64,000 bases of DNA, from contig NZ_FUID01000078.1 of the NCBI RefSeq assembly GCF_900163635.1, positions 57,738 to 121,737 of the forward strand, written 5' to 3'. Shown one piece after another: positions 9,705-19,255 of this stretch (within the stretch, counting starts at the first letter, position 1; the number at the start of each line of letters is the position of its first letter). The translations under genes were made by a program, and so were the position numbers. Below the pieces are notes generated by a model, which saw nothing but the letters and a program-made list of their open reading frames with translations, was not told the origin of the DNA and did not search any database. The DNA is from Leucobacter sp. 7(1). Lineage in GTDB: Bacteria; Actinomycetota; Actinomycetes; Actinomycetales; Microbacteriaceae.

Positions 9705-9741
9705 CCACGGGCACCCATTCTGACGAACTGGGTGCCCGTGG
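9705..9741 (-). terminator. Terminator between secF and rel
   Basis: Perfect 13-bp stem CCACGGGCACCCA (9705-9717) with TGGGTGCCCGTGG (9729-9741), 11-nt loop. It lies between the secF stop and the rel start, both on the minus strand. The following T tract is weak. Confidence 0.6.
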
Positions 9742-9770
9742 GTGTGGCGAAGGCCGAATCGATCGAATCG

Positions 9771-10832
9771 TTACACGGCGTTCGCCGCGGAGCTGGAGGC
9801 CGCAGCATCGTCAGCAGCGTTGTCCGCTGCAGCTGACGCACTGCCCGACTGACCACGCAGGCGCAGCACCTTCTCATCGTGCCGCTTGAGCGCAGGCTCC
9901 CCTTCACGGAGGTGCGCGTACATCGGTGCGGCGATGAAGATCGTCGAGTAGGCGCCCACCAGGATTCCAATGAACAGCGCCAGCGAAATGTCACGCAGCG
10001 TCCCCGCGCCGAGCACAAAGGCACCGATGAAGAGAATGGAGCCCACCGGCAGCAGAGCAACGATTGACGTGTTGATCGAACGCACGAGCGTCTGGTTGAC
10101 GCCGAGGTTGACAGCTTCCGCGAAGGTTGTGCGTTCTGTCAGCTCACCCGGCAGCGTGTTCTCACGGATCTTGTCAAACACCACGACGGTGTCGTAGAGC
10201 GAGTATCCGAGGATCGTCATGAATCCGATCATCGCGGCCGGGGTGATCTCGAATCCGGAGATCCCGTAGATTCCGGCAGTGATCACGAGGTCGTGCAGCA
10301 GCGCAGCGATTGCCGCGAGTGACATCTTCCAGGTCCGGAAGTACAGCGCCATCACGAGTGAAGCGAAGATCAGGAAGACGAAGAGCGCAATCACCGCTTG
10401 GCGGGTGATGTCCTGGCCCCAGGCGGGCCCGATAAACGAGTACGTCACCTCGTCAGGCTTGATGTCGTACGCCGCAGCAAGTGCCGCCGTTACCTCGCGG
10501 TTCTCGGCTTCCTCGAGCGCCTCGGTCTGGACGCGGATATCGGTGGGTCCCACGAGCGTCACACGGGGCGCGCTTGAGGGCAGCACCTCGGCAACAGCCT
10601 GCTCAGCTACCGCGGTGTCGCGGTCCTGCCCCTCGGTGAGGTGGACCTGGAACTGGCTTCCCCCGGTGAACTCGATGCCAAACGTAAAGCCGCCACGGAG
10701 CATTGGCCCGACGATCGACAGCACGATCAGGACAAGCGAGATTGCGTACCAGGTCTTGCGACGGCCGATGAAGTTGATCGACTTTTCGCCGGTGTAGAGA
10801 GCGTTGCCGAATTCGGCAAATGAACGAGCCAT
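9771..10832 (-). CDS. secF: Protein translocase subunit SecF
   Basis: Membrane partner of SecD that uses the proton motive force to help late steps of Sec-dependent export. 353 residues: first membrane segment near residues 30-50, extracytoplasmic P1 region containing the conserved GIEFTGGSQFQV, then five C-terminal membrane segments with the family motif GFMTILGYSLYDTVVVFDKIREN. The C terminus is Ala/Ser-rich (DNAADDAAASSSAANAV), as in related high-GC species. The start lies two bases beyond the secD stop, so the two are translationally linked. Confidence 0.95.
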   Translation of the reverse strand: MARSFAEFGNALYTGEKSINFIGRRKTWYAISLVLIVLSIVGPMLRGGFTFGIEFTGGSQFQVHLTEGQDRDTAVAEQAVAEVLPSSAPRVTLVGPTDIRVQTEALEEAENREVTAALAAAYDIKPDEVTYSFIGPAWGQDITRQAVIALFVFLIFASLVMALYFRTWKMSLAAIAALLHDLVITAGIYGISGFEITPAAMIGFMTILGYSLYDTVVVFDKIRENTLPGELTERTTFAEAVNLGVNQTLVRSINTSIVALLPVGSILFIGAFVLGAGTLRDISLALFIGILVGAYSTIFIAAPMYAHLREGEPALKRHDEKVLRLRGQSGSASAAADNAADDAAASSSAANAV

Positions 10833-10834
10833 GG

Positions 10835-12628
10835 TTAGCTCTCCTTTCCGGTGGTCGCGCCGACGGACTCAGCCGCCTTGCGCTCCGCGATTGTCTGCCG
10901 ACGTTCTGCTTCCTTCTGGCTCCGAGCCACCTTCTTGCCCGCACCACGAGTGGCAACCACCGGTTCACGGAACTGCGCCCGGCCACGGTAGACGGCCCCG
11001 AGCTGACGCGGATCCAGACCGGAGAACTTGTTGCCGTTCTGGTAGAACCGCGTCCGGGCGAGCAGCGTCATCATCGGGTGCGTGAACAGCGCGACAACAA
11101 GCACATCGACAAGCGTGGTCAGGCCAAGCGTGAACGCGAAGCCCTTCACATTGCCCACCGCGAGGATGAACAGGATCACCGCGGCGAGGAAGTTCACGCC
11201 GTCAGATGCGAGGACAGTACGGAAGGCACGAGCCCACCCGTTCTCGACCGCCCGCTCGATCGTAAAGCCATCGCGCAGCGCATCGCGGATACGTTCGAAG
11301 TAGACGATGAACGAGTCGGCGGTGAAGCCGACCGCGACGATGATGCCCGCCACACCCGCGAGCGATAGGCGATAGCCCTGACGCCAGGAGAAGAATGTGA
11401 GCAGTAGATAGGTCAAAATACCGGCGATGGCGAGCGACGTAATCGTCAGCGAGCCGAGCGCGCGGTACTGGAAGAGCGAGTATACGACCACGAGGAGTAG
11501 GCCGATGAGGCCCGCCAGCAGCCCCGCGCCGAGCTGGCTGGTGCCCAGCGTAGCGGAGATGTCTTCTTGGCTCTGCACAGAGAAGTCGATCGGCAGCGCA
11601 CCGAACTTCAGCTGGTCAGCAAGCGCCTTCGAGGTCTCCTGGTTGAAGTCGCCACTGATCGAGGGGCGGCCGTCCAGGATCTGGCCCTGCATTGTCGGTG
11701 CGGAGAGTACGCGGCCGTCAAGCACAAACGCGAACTGGTTCTGCGGCTCAGGTGCGCCGTAGAGACGAGAGCTAATCTTGCCGAATTTCTCGGCACCGGT
11801 CTTGTTCATGATGATCTGCACAACCCAGCCACCAGTGGTCGCACCCGTCTGGGTGGTTTCCATCTGCGCGGTCGCGTCGGTGATCACGTCACCGCTGAGC
11901 TCCACGGGGCCGAGCAGGTACTTCTGCGTGCCCGTGTCGTCACAGGTAATGAGGGGACGATCCGCTGTCGCGTTGCCGGTCTCCAGAGCGGATTCCATGT
12001 CGCAGGTAAACGCGTCGAACTTCGCTTGCATCGCCGGGGTGACCCAGGCGAGGTCGCCTGCCTCAGCGGGCGGCGGTTCCGGGTAGAGGTCATCGGGATC
12101 GCTCATGACGAGCTTCTCCGCGGCCTCCCGAGCTGCAGCTAGCTGGGCCTCGGCTTCTTCCTGAGCCTTCAGCTCGTCAGCAGTGGGCTCCTCCCCGCTC
12201 GTGTTTGCGGGCGGAACCTGGTTCATGTCGAGGCCGATCCCCACCGCGAGCACCGGGCGGAAATCGAGCTTCGCAGACGCTTCAATGCGCTGCAGCGTTT
12301 CTTCGTCAGCCTTGCCCGGGATCGACACCGAGATGTGCTGGTTGCCCTGCGTGGTGATCTCCGCCTCGGAGACACCCGCCGCGTCAACGCGCTGGCGGAT
12401 GATCGAGACCGCCTGTTGCAGCTGCTCTCCCGTCACGGCTTTGCCGTCGGTTTGCTCGGCGGCGAGCAGGATTTGTGTACCGCCCTGGAGGTCCAGTGCA
12501 AGCTTCGGCGTCCATGTCGCATCGCTCCGGAATACTCCGTAGGTGATGAGACCGGCGAGACCGACGATCAGGACCAGTAGAAACACGAGGGAGCGGCGGG
12601 CTCGCCTCACGGCTGGTGTGGAAGCCAA
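10835..12628 (-). CDS. secD: Protein translocase subunit SecD
   Basis: SecDF component of the Sec export machinery. 597 residues: N-terminal membrane anchor (LVFLLVLIVGLAGLITYGVF), conserved D1 motif LALDLQGGTQILL, a long extracytoplasmic region with an acidic, Ala/Glu-rich insertion around residues 140-190 typical of actinobacterial SecD, and five membrane segments with the motif AGIIVAVGFTADSFIVYFER. The C-terminal tail is basic. It follows yajC, with a hairpin in the gap, and is directly followed by secF. Confidence 0.95.
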   Translation of the reverse strand: MASTPAVRRARRSLVFLLVLIVGLAGLITYGVFRSDATWTPKLALDLQGGTQILLAAEQTDGKAVTGEQLQQAVSIIRQRVDAAGVSEAEITTQGNQHISVSIPGKADEETLQRIEASAKLDFRPVLAVGIGLDMNQVPPANTSGEEPTADELKAQEEAEAQLAAAREAAEKLVMSDPDDLYPEPPPAEAGDLAWVTPAMQAKFDAFTCDMESALETGNATADRPLITCDDTGTQKYLLGPVELSGDVITDATAQMETTQTGATTGGWVVQIIMNKTGAEKFGKISSRLYGAPEPQNQFAFVLDGRVLSAPTMQGQILDGRPSISGDFNQETSKALADQLKFGALPIDFSVQSQEDISATLGTSQLGAGLLAGLIGLLLVVVYSLFQYRALGSLTITSLAIAGILTYLLLTFFSWRQGYRLSLAGVAGIIVAVGFTADSFIVYFERIRDALRDGFTIERAVENGWARAFRTVLASDGVNFLAAVILFILAVGNVKGFAFTLGLTTLVDVLVVALFTHPMMTLLARTRFYQNGNKFSGLDPRQLGAVYRGRAQFREPVVATRGAGKKVARSQKEAERRQTIAERKAAESVGATTGKES

Positions 12629-12658
12629 AACTGACTGCTTTCTCTCAGAGGGAGGGGG

Positions 12659-12686
12659 GAAAGCCGCGGCCGGAGCCGCGGCTTTC
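12659..12686 (-). terminator. Hairpin between yajC and secD
   Basis: Perfect 12-bp stem (arms 12659-12670 and 12675-12686, core AAAGCCGCGGC) with a CGGA loop, just after the yajC stop and before secD. On the minus strand it is followed by C-rich DNA rather than a T tract. A partial terminator or mRNA-processing/stability element that sets the yajC to secDF ratio is more likely than a complete stop. Confidence 0.5.
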
Positions 12687-12691
12687 AGAAG

Positions 12692-13168
12692 CTACGCCTT
12701 CGGCGTCTGCTCTCCACCCTGCTGGTCAGCGTCGGGGCTCTGCGTGCCCGACTCGTCTGCCACGTTGTCGGTGCCGCGCTCAGCCTCGGCTGCGTCGACC
12801 TCCGGAGCGTTCTTCGCCTCGGGGCTGCCGCTCGCGAGGCGCTCACCGAATGCGGGGTCATCGTCCGGAGCAAGATCAGCAGCCGGAGCTTCTTCCGGCG
12901 CATCGACCGGCGTCACGATCTGCGACACGGCGTTGCGGTGCACCACAAAGGTGCTCGTACCGCTGCGCACCGTAACCTTGTTGTCTTCCTCGTCAACCGA
13001 GTCAATCGTGCCGTAAATGCCCGACTGAAGCATGACGTCCGCGCCGGGGCGAAGGCCACTCTGCAGATCCTGCATCGCCTGCTGACGCTTCTTTCCGTTG
13101 CGGAACATGAAGAAGATCAGGAGCGCGATCAGCGCAAACATCATCAGAGTGATCGGGTCAATAGCCAC
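12692..13168 (-). CDS. yajC: Preprotein translocase subunit YajC
   Basis: Small accessory protein of the SecDF-YajC complex. From GTG 13168 it has 158 residues: an N-terminal membrane segment (PITLMMFALIALLIFFMF), then RNGKKRQQAMQDLQSGLRPG and the YajC core (VMLQSGIYGTIDSVDEEDNK). A long acidic, Pro/Ala-rich tail follows, as in other actinobacteria. GAAAGGAC lies at correct distance before GTG 13168, so I prefer it over ATG 13195, which would add nine residues without a good ribosome site. It sits between ruvB and secD, the conserved order. Confidence 0.9.
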   Translation of the reverse strand: MAIDPITLMMFALIALLIFFMFRNGKKRQQAMQDLQSGLRPGADVMLQSGIYGTIDSVDEEDNKVTVRSGTSTFVVHRNAVSQIVTPVDAPEEAPAADLAPDDDPAFGERLASGSPEAKNAPEVDAAEAERGTDNVADESGTQSPDADQQGGEQTPKA

Positions 13169-13275
13169 GACAGTCCTTTCGGTGGGCGTGCGCATGCGGT
13201 TGCAGAGGGCACAATTCTCTCGATTCTAGCGGGTTCGAGCCTGCAGAAACACAGAGATTTCCAGGGAAGTGCTGA

Positions 13276-14283
13276 CTATGGAGCGCCCGGGACCTCCGGC
13301 GGGACGGCCCCGAGGTGCTCCCAGCCAAGTCGCGTCGCGACGCGACCCCGCGGTGTGCGGGTGAGCAGCCCCGTACGCACGAGGAAGGGTTCGACGACAG
13401 CTTCGATCGTCTCAGCTTCCTCCCCCACAGAAACTGCGAGGGTCGACAGTCCGACGGGGCCGCCGCCAAACCGTTCCACAACCGCACGCAGCACCTCGCG
13501 GTCGAGACGGTCCAGGCCATTCTCATCCACGTCGTACAGGGAGAGGGCTGCGCGCACCGTTGCCGTATCGCCCGGGGTGTCATGCACCAGGCTAAAGTCC
13601 CGCACGCGGCGTAGCAAGCGGTTTGCAATGCGCGGTGTTCCCCGAGAACGGCCTGCAATCTCCTCGATCCCCTGCTCGGACAGCTCGAATCCGAGCAGGC
13701 CCGAGGCGCGGCGCACCACGCTCGCGAGCTCGTCAACCCCGTAGAATTCCAGGTTCGCCGTGAACCCGAAGCGGTCCCGCAGCGGATTCGGGAGCAGCCC
13801 TGAGCGCGTGGTCGCACCGACAAGCGTGAAGGGCGAGAGTTCCAGCGGGACCGAGGTCGCGCCGGCACCCTTCCCGACCATGATGTCGACCTTGAAGTCC
13901 TCCATCGCGAGGTACAGCATCTCCTCGGCGCTGCGCGCCATGCGGTGAATCTCGTCGATGAAGAGCACTTCCCCTGGCGTGAGCGCCGACAGGACGGCGG
14001 CAAGGTCACCCGCGTGTTGGATCGCGGGGCCCGAGGTTTGGTGGAGTGGCTTGTCGAGCTCGGTGGCCACGATCATCGACAGCGTCGTCTTCCCCAGCCC
14101 CGGAGGGCCCGCGAGCAGAATATGGTCGGGCGTGCGCTGCTGCAGGGAGGCGGCGTTGAGCAGGAGCGAAAGCTGGCTCCTCACCTTCGCCTGCCCCACA
14201 AACTCCGTGAGGGTCGCGGGGCGCAGCGCGCCCTCATACCGCTGCTCGGCGGTGGTGGCCTGCGGCGAAATCTCGCTGCTCAC
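13276..14283 (-). CDS. ruvB: Holliday junction branch migration helicase RuvB
   Basis: AAA+ motor that, with RuvA, drives Holliday-junction branch migration during recombination repair. 335 residues: Walker [16 protein letters not shown], Walker B FIDEIHRM, sensor-1 GATTRSG, arginine-finger region [12 protein letters not shown], and a C-terminal winged helix ([16 protein letters not shown]). Its start overlaps the ruvA stop by four bases, so ruvA and ruvB are translationally coupled and share the SOS-type control region upstream of ruvA. Confidence 0.96.
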   Translation of the reverse strand: MSSEISPQATTAEQRYEGALRPATLTEFVGQAKVRSQLSLLLNAASLQQRTPDHILLAGPPGLGKTTLSMIVATELDKPLHQTSGPAIQHAGDLAAVLSALTPGEVLFIDEIHRMARSAEEMLYLAMEDFKVDIMVGKGAGATSVPLELSPFTLVGATTRSGLLPNPLRDRFGFTANLEFYGVDELASVVRRASGLLGFELSEQGIEEIAGRSRGTPRIANRLLRRVRDFSLVHDTPGDTATVRAALSLYDVDENGLDRLDREVLRAVVERFGGGPVGLSTLAVSVGEEAETIEAVVEPFLVRTGLLTRTPRGRVATRLGWEHLGAVPPEVPGAP

Positions 14284-14906
14284 CGCGCGCTCCCGCGGGA
14301 TCCGGGCCGGCCCGCCTGGAGCAGCGCAAGCGCAGCGCGCAGCAGATCAGCGCTCGTGTCCGGTGCGCCCGCATCGAGCGCGTCGCTGACCGCCTCGTGC
14401 GCTTCGGACTGCCCCCAGCCGAGACCGACGAGGCCATCAACCACACCGTCCGCGGCGCTCGGGGCCGCGGTGGGCTGATCCGGCGTCGCCTCGTCTGCCC
14501 AATCCGCCGCGGCAAGCTTTCCAGCGAGCGAGAGAATAATCAGTTTCGCCGTCTTCGGGCCAATCCCCGAGACCTTTCGGAACGCTTTGTCGTCCTCGGT
14601 CGCCACCGCCCGTGCGATCTCACCCGGGGCGAGCGCGGAGAGCACGCCAAGCGCGCTCCGCGGACCAACCCCAGAAACACTGATCAGGTGGCCAAACACG
14701 TCGAGCTCCGCGACGGTGGCAAAGCCGAACAGTGTCAGCGCGTCCTCACGCACCACAAGCGACGTGTGCAGCGAGATCTCGTCTCCGGGATGGGCCTGAG
14801 CCACACGCCCGCTCGGCACCTCCACGCGCATTCCCAGGCCGCCCAGACCCACTACTGTCCAGCCGGCACCCGCAGCAAGAACCGGTCCACGAATCGATGC
14901 AATCAC
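14280..14906 (-). CDS. ruvA: Holliday junction branch migration protein RuvA
   Basis: DNA-binding tetramer that recognises Holliday junctions and loads RuvB. 208 residues: N-terminal OB-fold ([19 protein letters not shown]), helix-hairpin-helix region ([40 protein letters not shown]), flexible linker, and domain III ([18 protein letters not shown]). The start is GTG 14906. A -10-like TAGGGT ends six bases upstream, so the transcript may be leaderless. ruvC, which normally precedes ruvA, is not here; leuA is upstream instead. Confidence 0.94.
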   Translation of the reverse strand: MIASIRGPVLAAGAGWTVVGLGGLGMRVEVPSGRVAQAHPGDEISLHTSLVVREDALTLFGFATVAELDVFGHLISVSGVGPRSALGVLSALAPGEIARAVATEDDKAFRKVSGIGPKTAKLIILSLAGKLAAADWADEATPDQPTAAPSAADGVVDGLVGLGWGQSEAHEAVSDALDAGAPDTSADLLRAALALLQAGRPGSRGSAR

Positions 14907-14912
14907 ATGCCC

Positions 14913-14918
14913 ACCCTA
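14913..14918 (-). promoter_or_regulatory. Candidate leaderless -10 for ruvAB
   Basis: TAGGGT read on the minus strand, six bases before the ruvA GTG. There is no clear -35. The spacing matches leaderless starts seen elsewhere in this window. Confidence 0.4.
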
Positions 14919-14958
14919 GGATGCCCACGAACGGGACGGGGCCCGCCACACCGGTTAT

Positions 14959-14974
14959 TCGAACAAAAGTACGA
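14959..14974 (-). promoter_or_regulatory. SOS (LexA) box upstream of ruvAB
   Basis: TCGAAC-AAAA-GTACGA matches 11 of the 12 defined positions of the actinobacterial/Gram-positive LexA operator TCGAAC-N4-GTTCGA. It lies 53-68 bp upstream of the ruvA start codon and is nested in a larger imperfect palindrome (CGGGGCCC at 14937-14944, GGGCCCCG at 14989-14996). LexA control of ruv genes is well established. The site is somewhat upstream of the best -10, so the exact promoter is uncertain. Confidence 0.65.
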
Positions 14975-15012
14975 ATAGCCGGAGCGATGGGCCCCGAAAG
15001 ACGATGCAGGTA

Positions 15013-16800
<1,788 letters not shown>

Positions 16801-16826
16801 TCACATTCGCTCAGCCAAACACAAAC

Positions 16827-16867
16827 GCCGCGACGAGGAAGGCCTGAAGATTAGGCCTCGTCGCGGC
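16827..16867 (-). terminator. leuA attenuator hairpin
   Basis: GCCGCGACGAGG (16827-16838) pairs perfectly with CCTCGTCGCGGC (16856-16867). An inner GGCC (16841-16844) can instead pair with part of the other arm. Read on the minus strand, the hairpin is followed by GTTTGTGTTTGGC. It begins right after the Leu codons of the leader peptide, and the leader stop codon lies within its loop, the layout of a translation-controlled attenuator. Confidence 0.7.
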
Positions 16868-16895
16868 AGCTAAGGAGCAGCGAGCCGAACAGCAT
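16851..16895 (-). CDS. leuL: leuA leader peptide (attenuation peptide)
   Basis: A 14-codon frame, M-L-F-G-S-L-L-L-S-C-R-D-E-A-stop, upstream of leuA on the same strand. Four of 14 residues are leucine and three are consecutive (CTG CTC CTT), placed just before the attenuator stem. A -10-like TAGAGT (16902-16907) ends six bases upstream of the ATG, so the peptide may be translated from a leaderless transcript. Stalling at the Leu codons when Leu-tRNA is short would block pairing of the terminator arm and let transcription enter leuA. Leu-rich leader peptides of this kind are known for leucine operons in other bacteria. The gene here is inferred. Confidence 0.7.
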   Translation of the reverse strand: MLFGSLLLSCRDEA

Positions 16896-16901
16896 GGCCA
16901 C

Positions 16902-16926
16902 ACTCTATCACGCAAGCTCATAGGCT
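16902..16926. promoter_or_regulatory. Overlapping divergent promoters (leuL/leuA and DUF2207 gene)
   Basis: Minus-strand TAGAGT (16902-16907) serves the leuA leader, and plus-strand TAGGCT (16921-16926) sits six bases before the DUF2207 ATG. The two promoters would share -35 territory, so transcription of one may interfere with the other. The -35 elements are not convincing. Confidence 0.4.
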
Positions 16927-16932
16927 GGGAGC

Positions 16933-18795
16933 ATGACCCCACGCTCTCGAACACCGCGCTTCGCCGCGATCCTCATCGCCGGCGTCGCGACCCTCTCGGG
17001 TCTCCTCTGCGCCGCCCCGGCCGCTCAGGCGGCAACACTCGCGGCGAGTGCGGATGACCCCGCCGTGGAGCAGTTCCGGTATTCGAGCTGGGATGTCGAA
17101 ATGGATGTGTCTCTGCGGGATGATGGCCGCGCCACCGCCCGGATCACTGAGCGCATCGTCGCCGAGTTTCCCGAGCACGATCAAAACCGCGGAATGATTC
17201 GCCTGGTCCCGCAGGAGTATCTCGGTGCGCGCACCGATCCGCGCGAAGTCAGCGTCACGGACGCGATAGGCGATCCGGTACCGTTCGCTGTCGAGTCCGG
17301 CTCGGACATTGACGCGGACTCGGACTACGTCGCGATCCTGACCGGTGACGACAAATTCGTGCACGGTGCCCAAAGCTATGTGATCGGCTACACCCTTGAC
17401 GATGTCATTCTCGCTCGTGCCGATCAACAATTCGACGAGCTGTACTGGGACATGATCCCCCTGAACCGGGCTCAACCGATCGACGCGGCGTCGGTGACGG
17501 TCAGGTTCGCCCCGGCGTTGGCCGCACACCTCACCGGACAGCAGCGGTGTTATGTGGGCAGCCACGAGTCGACGTCTGAGTGCCGGATCATGCAGCCGAG
17601 TTCAGGGACTCCAGGAACATTCACTGTTGAGGCTGGGGCGCTGCCCGCACAATCCGGACTCACTGTCGCGATCGGGCTCGACCCCGGCACGGTTGCACAA
17701 CCCGCGGCGCGCCTCCCCAACTTCACCCTGGACACACTCCCGCTGTTTGTCGGCGGCGCAGCGGTCCTCGCGTCCGGCGGCGGTGTCGTGAGCGTTGCCC
17801 GCCTTCGACGGTCACGCCGAAGTGACGCGGCGATCATCGCCCAGTACGACGTACCGGCGGATCTCCCCCCGCTGCTCGCCGGGCCGATCGTCGGTGCCTC
17901 GAAGCCGACCCCGCCCGCGGAACTTGTTCACCTCGCGCTCCTCGGTGCTACGAGAATCGAAGAACTCCCGGGAAAGAATGGCAAGCGAGCACACAAGCCA
18001 AAGCTCGCGTTCCGGCTTCTCGATCCCGCTCGGGCCAGAGACCCGCTCGACGCTTCGGCCCTGACGGCTGTCTTCCCCGGGGCCGCGGTGGGCACGCTCT
18101 TCGCAATCCCCGAAGAGGACAGCGATTTCAGCGATCGCATGACAACACTCGCCGCCGCCGGCTCGGGCGCTGCCCTGGAACGCGGATACGTCGAGCGGGT
18201 GCGCAGCCCCCTCGGCCGGGTACTTGGCTGGGTCAGCATCGGCCTCGCGGCGGCGTGCGCGGTGTTCATCGTGCTCGGGATCGCGACCCGCACTTCGGAC
18301 ACCCCCGCCATCACGATCGTGTTGGCGGGGGTGGCACTGGTGCTTGGGATCGTGAGCCTCGTGCCGCACCGGGTCCTCACGCCGCGCGGTGCCGAGGCCA
18401 GGCGATACCTCTTGGGCGTCAAGGAGTTCATTCGGGTCGCGGAGGCCGACCGTCTGGCCATGCTGCAATCCGTGACCACAGCGGAGCGGCGAGACGCTGG
18501 CGAGCACTCCGTCATCGAGCTCTATGAGAAGCTGCTCCCCTACGCGATGCTGTTCGGGCTTGAGAAGGAGTGGGGCCAGACGCTCGCGACGCGATATGCG
18601 CACGAGCCGCAGTACTTGCCGATCTGGTACCCGGGGATTCTCGCGGGTGGCGTGGACCGGCTCGGTGCGTCGATCACGCAGTTCTCTTCGTCAATCTCCG
18701 CGGCCGCGACCTATTCCGCGAGCTCCTCCGGGGGGTCAACCGGAGGCGGGTTCGCCGGTGGGGGCGGCGGAGGCGGATTCGCAGGTGGGCGATAG
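16933..18795 (+). CDS. Secreted/membrane DUF2207 protein
   Basis: 620 residues. A signal peptide (RFAAILIAGVATLSGLLCAAPAAQA, only the core given) leads into an extracytoplasmic DUF2207 beta domain (YSSWDVEMDVSLRDDGRATA; TERIVAEFPEHDQNRGMIR). There is a membrane segment near residues 265-290, a cytoplasmic region, two further membrane segments around residues 425-475, and a Gly/Ser-rich C terminus ending in GGGFAGGGGGGGFAGGR. The glycine tail is typical of the family. Function is unknown. It is divergent from leuA and convergent with the DUF5684 gene. Confidence 0.85.
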   Translation: MTPRSRTPRFAAILIAGVATLSGLLCAAPAAQAATLAASADDPAVEQFRYSSWDVEMDVSLRDDGRATARITERIVAEFPEHDQNRGMIRLVPQEYLGARTDPREVSVTDAIGDPVPFAVESGSDIDADSDYVAILTGDDKFVHGAQSYVIGYTLDDVILARADQQFDELYWDMIPLNRAQPIDAASVTVRFAPALAAHLTGQQRCYVGSHESTSECRIMQPSSGTPGTFTVEAGALPAQSGLTVAIGLDPGTVAQPAARLPNFTLDTLPLFVGGAAVLASGGGVVSVARLRRSRRSDAAIIAQYDVPADLPPLLAGPIVGASKPTPPAELVHLALLGATRIEELPGKNGKRAHKPKLAFRLLDPARARDPLDASALTAVFPGAAVGTLFAIPEEDSDFSDRMTTLAAAGSGAALERGYVERVRSPLGRVLGWVSIGLAAACAVFIVLGIATRTSDTPAITIVLAGVALVLGIVSLVPHRVLTPRGAEARRYLLGVKEFIRVAEADRLAMLQSVTTAERRDAGEHSVIELYEKLLPYAMLFGLEKEWGQTLATRYAHEPQYLPIWYPGILAGGVDRLGASITQFSSSISAAATYSASSSGGSTGGGFAGGGGGGGFAGGR

Positions 18796-18847
18796 TCAAC
18801 CCGGCGTCGGCGTGGCTCCAGGCCGCGCACGACGCACGAGCCTGGTC

Positions 18848-19219
18848 CTAGCGCCGACGATACTGTGACTGGCCGAAACCGAGGATGAAGTACCCGATCG
18901 GAGCGAGCAGCCAGAGCAAGAAAAAGGCGAAACCGCCGCCCTTCTGGAAACGCTCACCCAGTCGAATCGCGACAAAGATCGAGAAGATGAAGCCGACGAT
19001 CGGGATCAGGTACAACAGTCCCATCCAGGCCGAGTAGCCCGCGACCTTCACGAGAATGAAGACATTCACGATTGGGATCAACGCCAGGATCCCTGGGTAT
19101 CCGGCCTTCGAGAACACGCGCCAGAGCGCGATTGCGACAAGGATGTACCAGGCGATCGCTACCGGGCCGACTCCCTGCGTCAGCGTGGTCAGCTGTGCTT
19201 GGTCAGTAATCTGGTCCAT
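18848..19219 (-). CDS. DUF5684-like membrane protein
   Basis: 123 residues with four hydrophobic segments (around 20-37, 42-62, 65-85 and 95-115) and the characteristic KAGYPGILALIPIVNVFILVK and LGERFQKGGGFAF motifs. These recall the DUF5684 / signal-peptidase-I-adjacent small membrane family. No catalytic residues are evident. The gene lies 36 bp beyond the era stop on the same strand and may be co-transcribed with it. Role unknown. Confidence 0.75.
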   Translation of the reverse strand: MDQITDQAQLTTLTQGVGPVAIAWYILVAIALWRVFSKAGYPGILALIPIVNVFILVKVAGYSAWMGLLYLIPIVGFIFSIFVAIRLGERFQKGGGFAFFLLWLLAPIGYFILGFGQSQYRRR

Positions 19220-19255
19220 TTCGGGTCCCTCCCCATATCCCCGCGGTGCCGCGGC

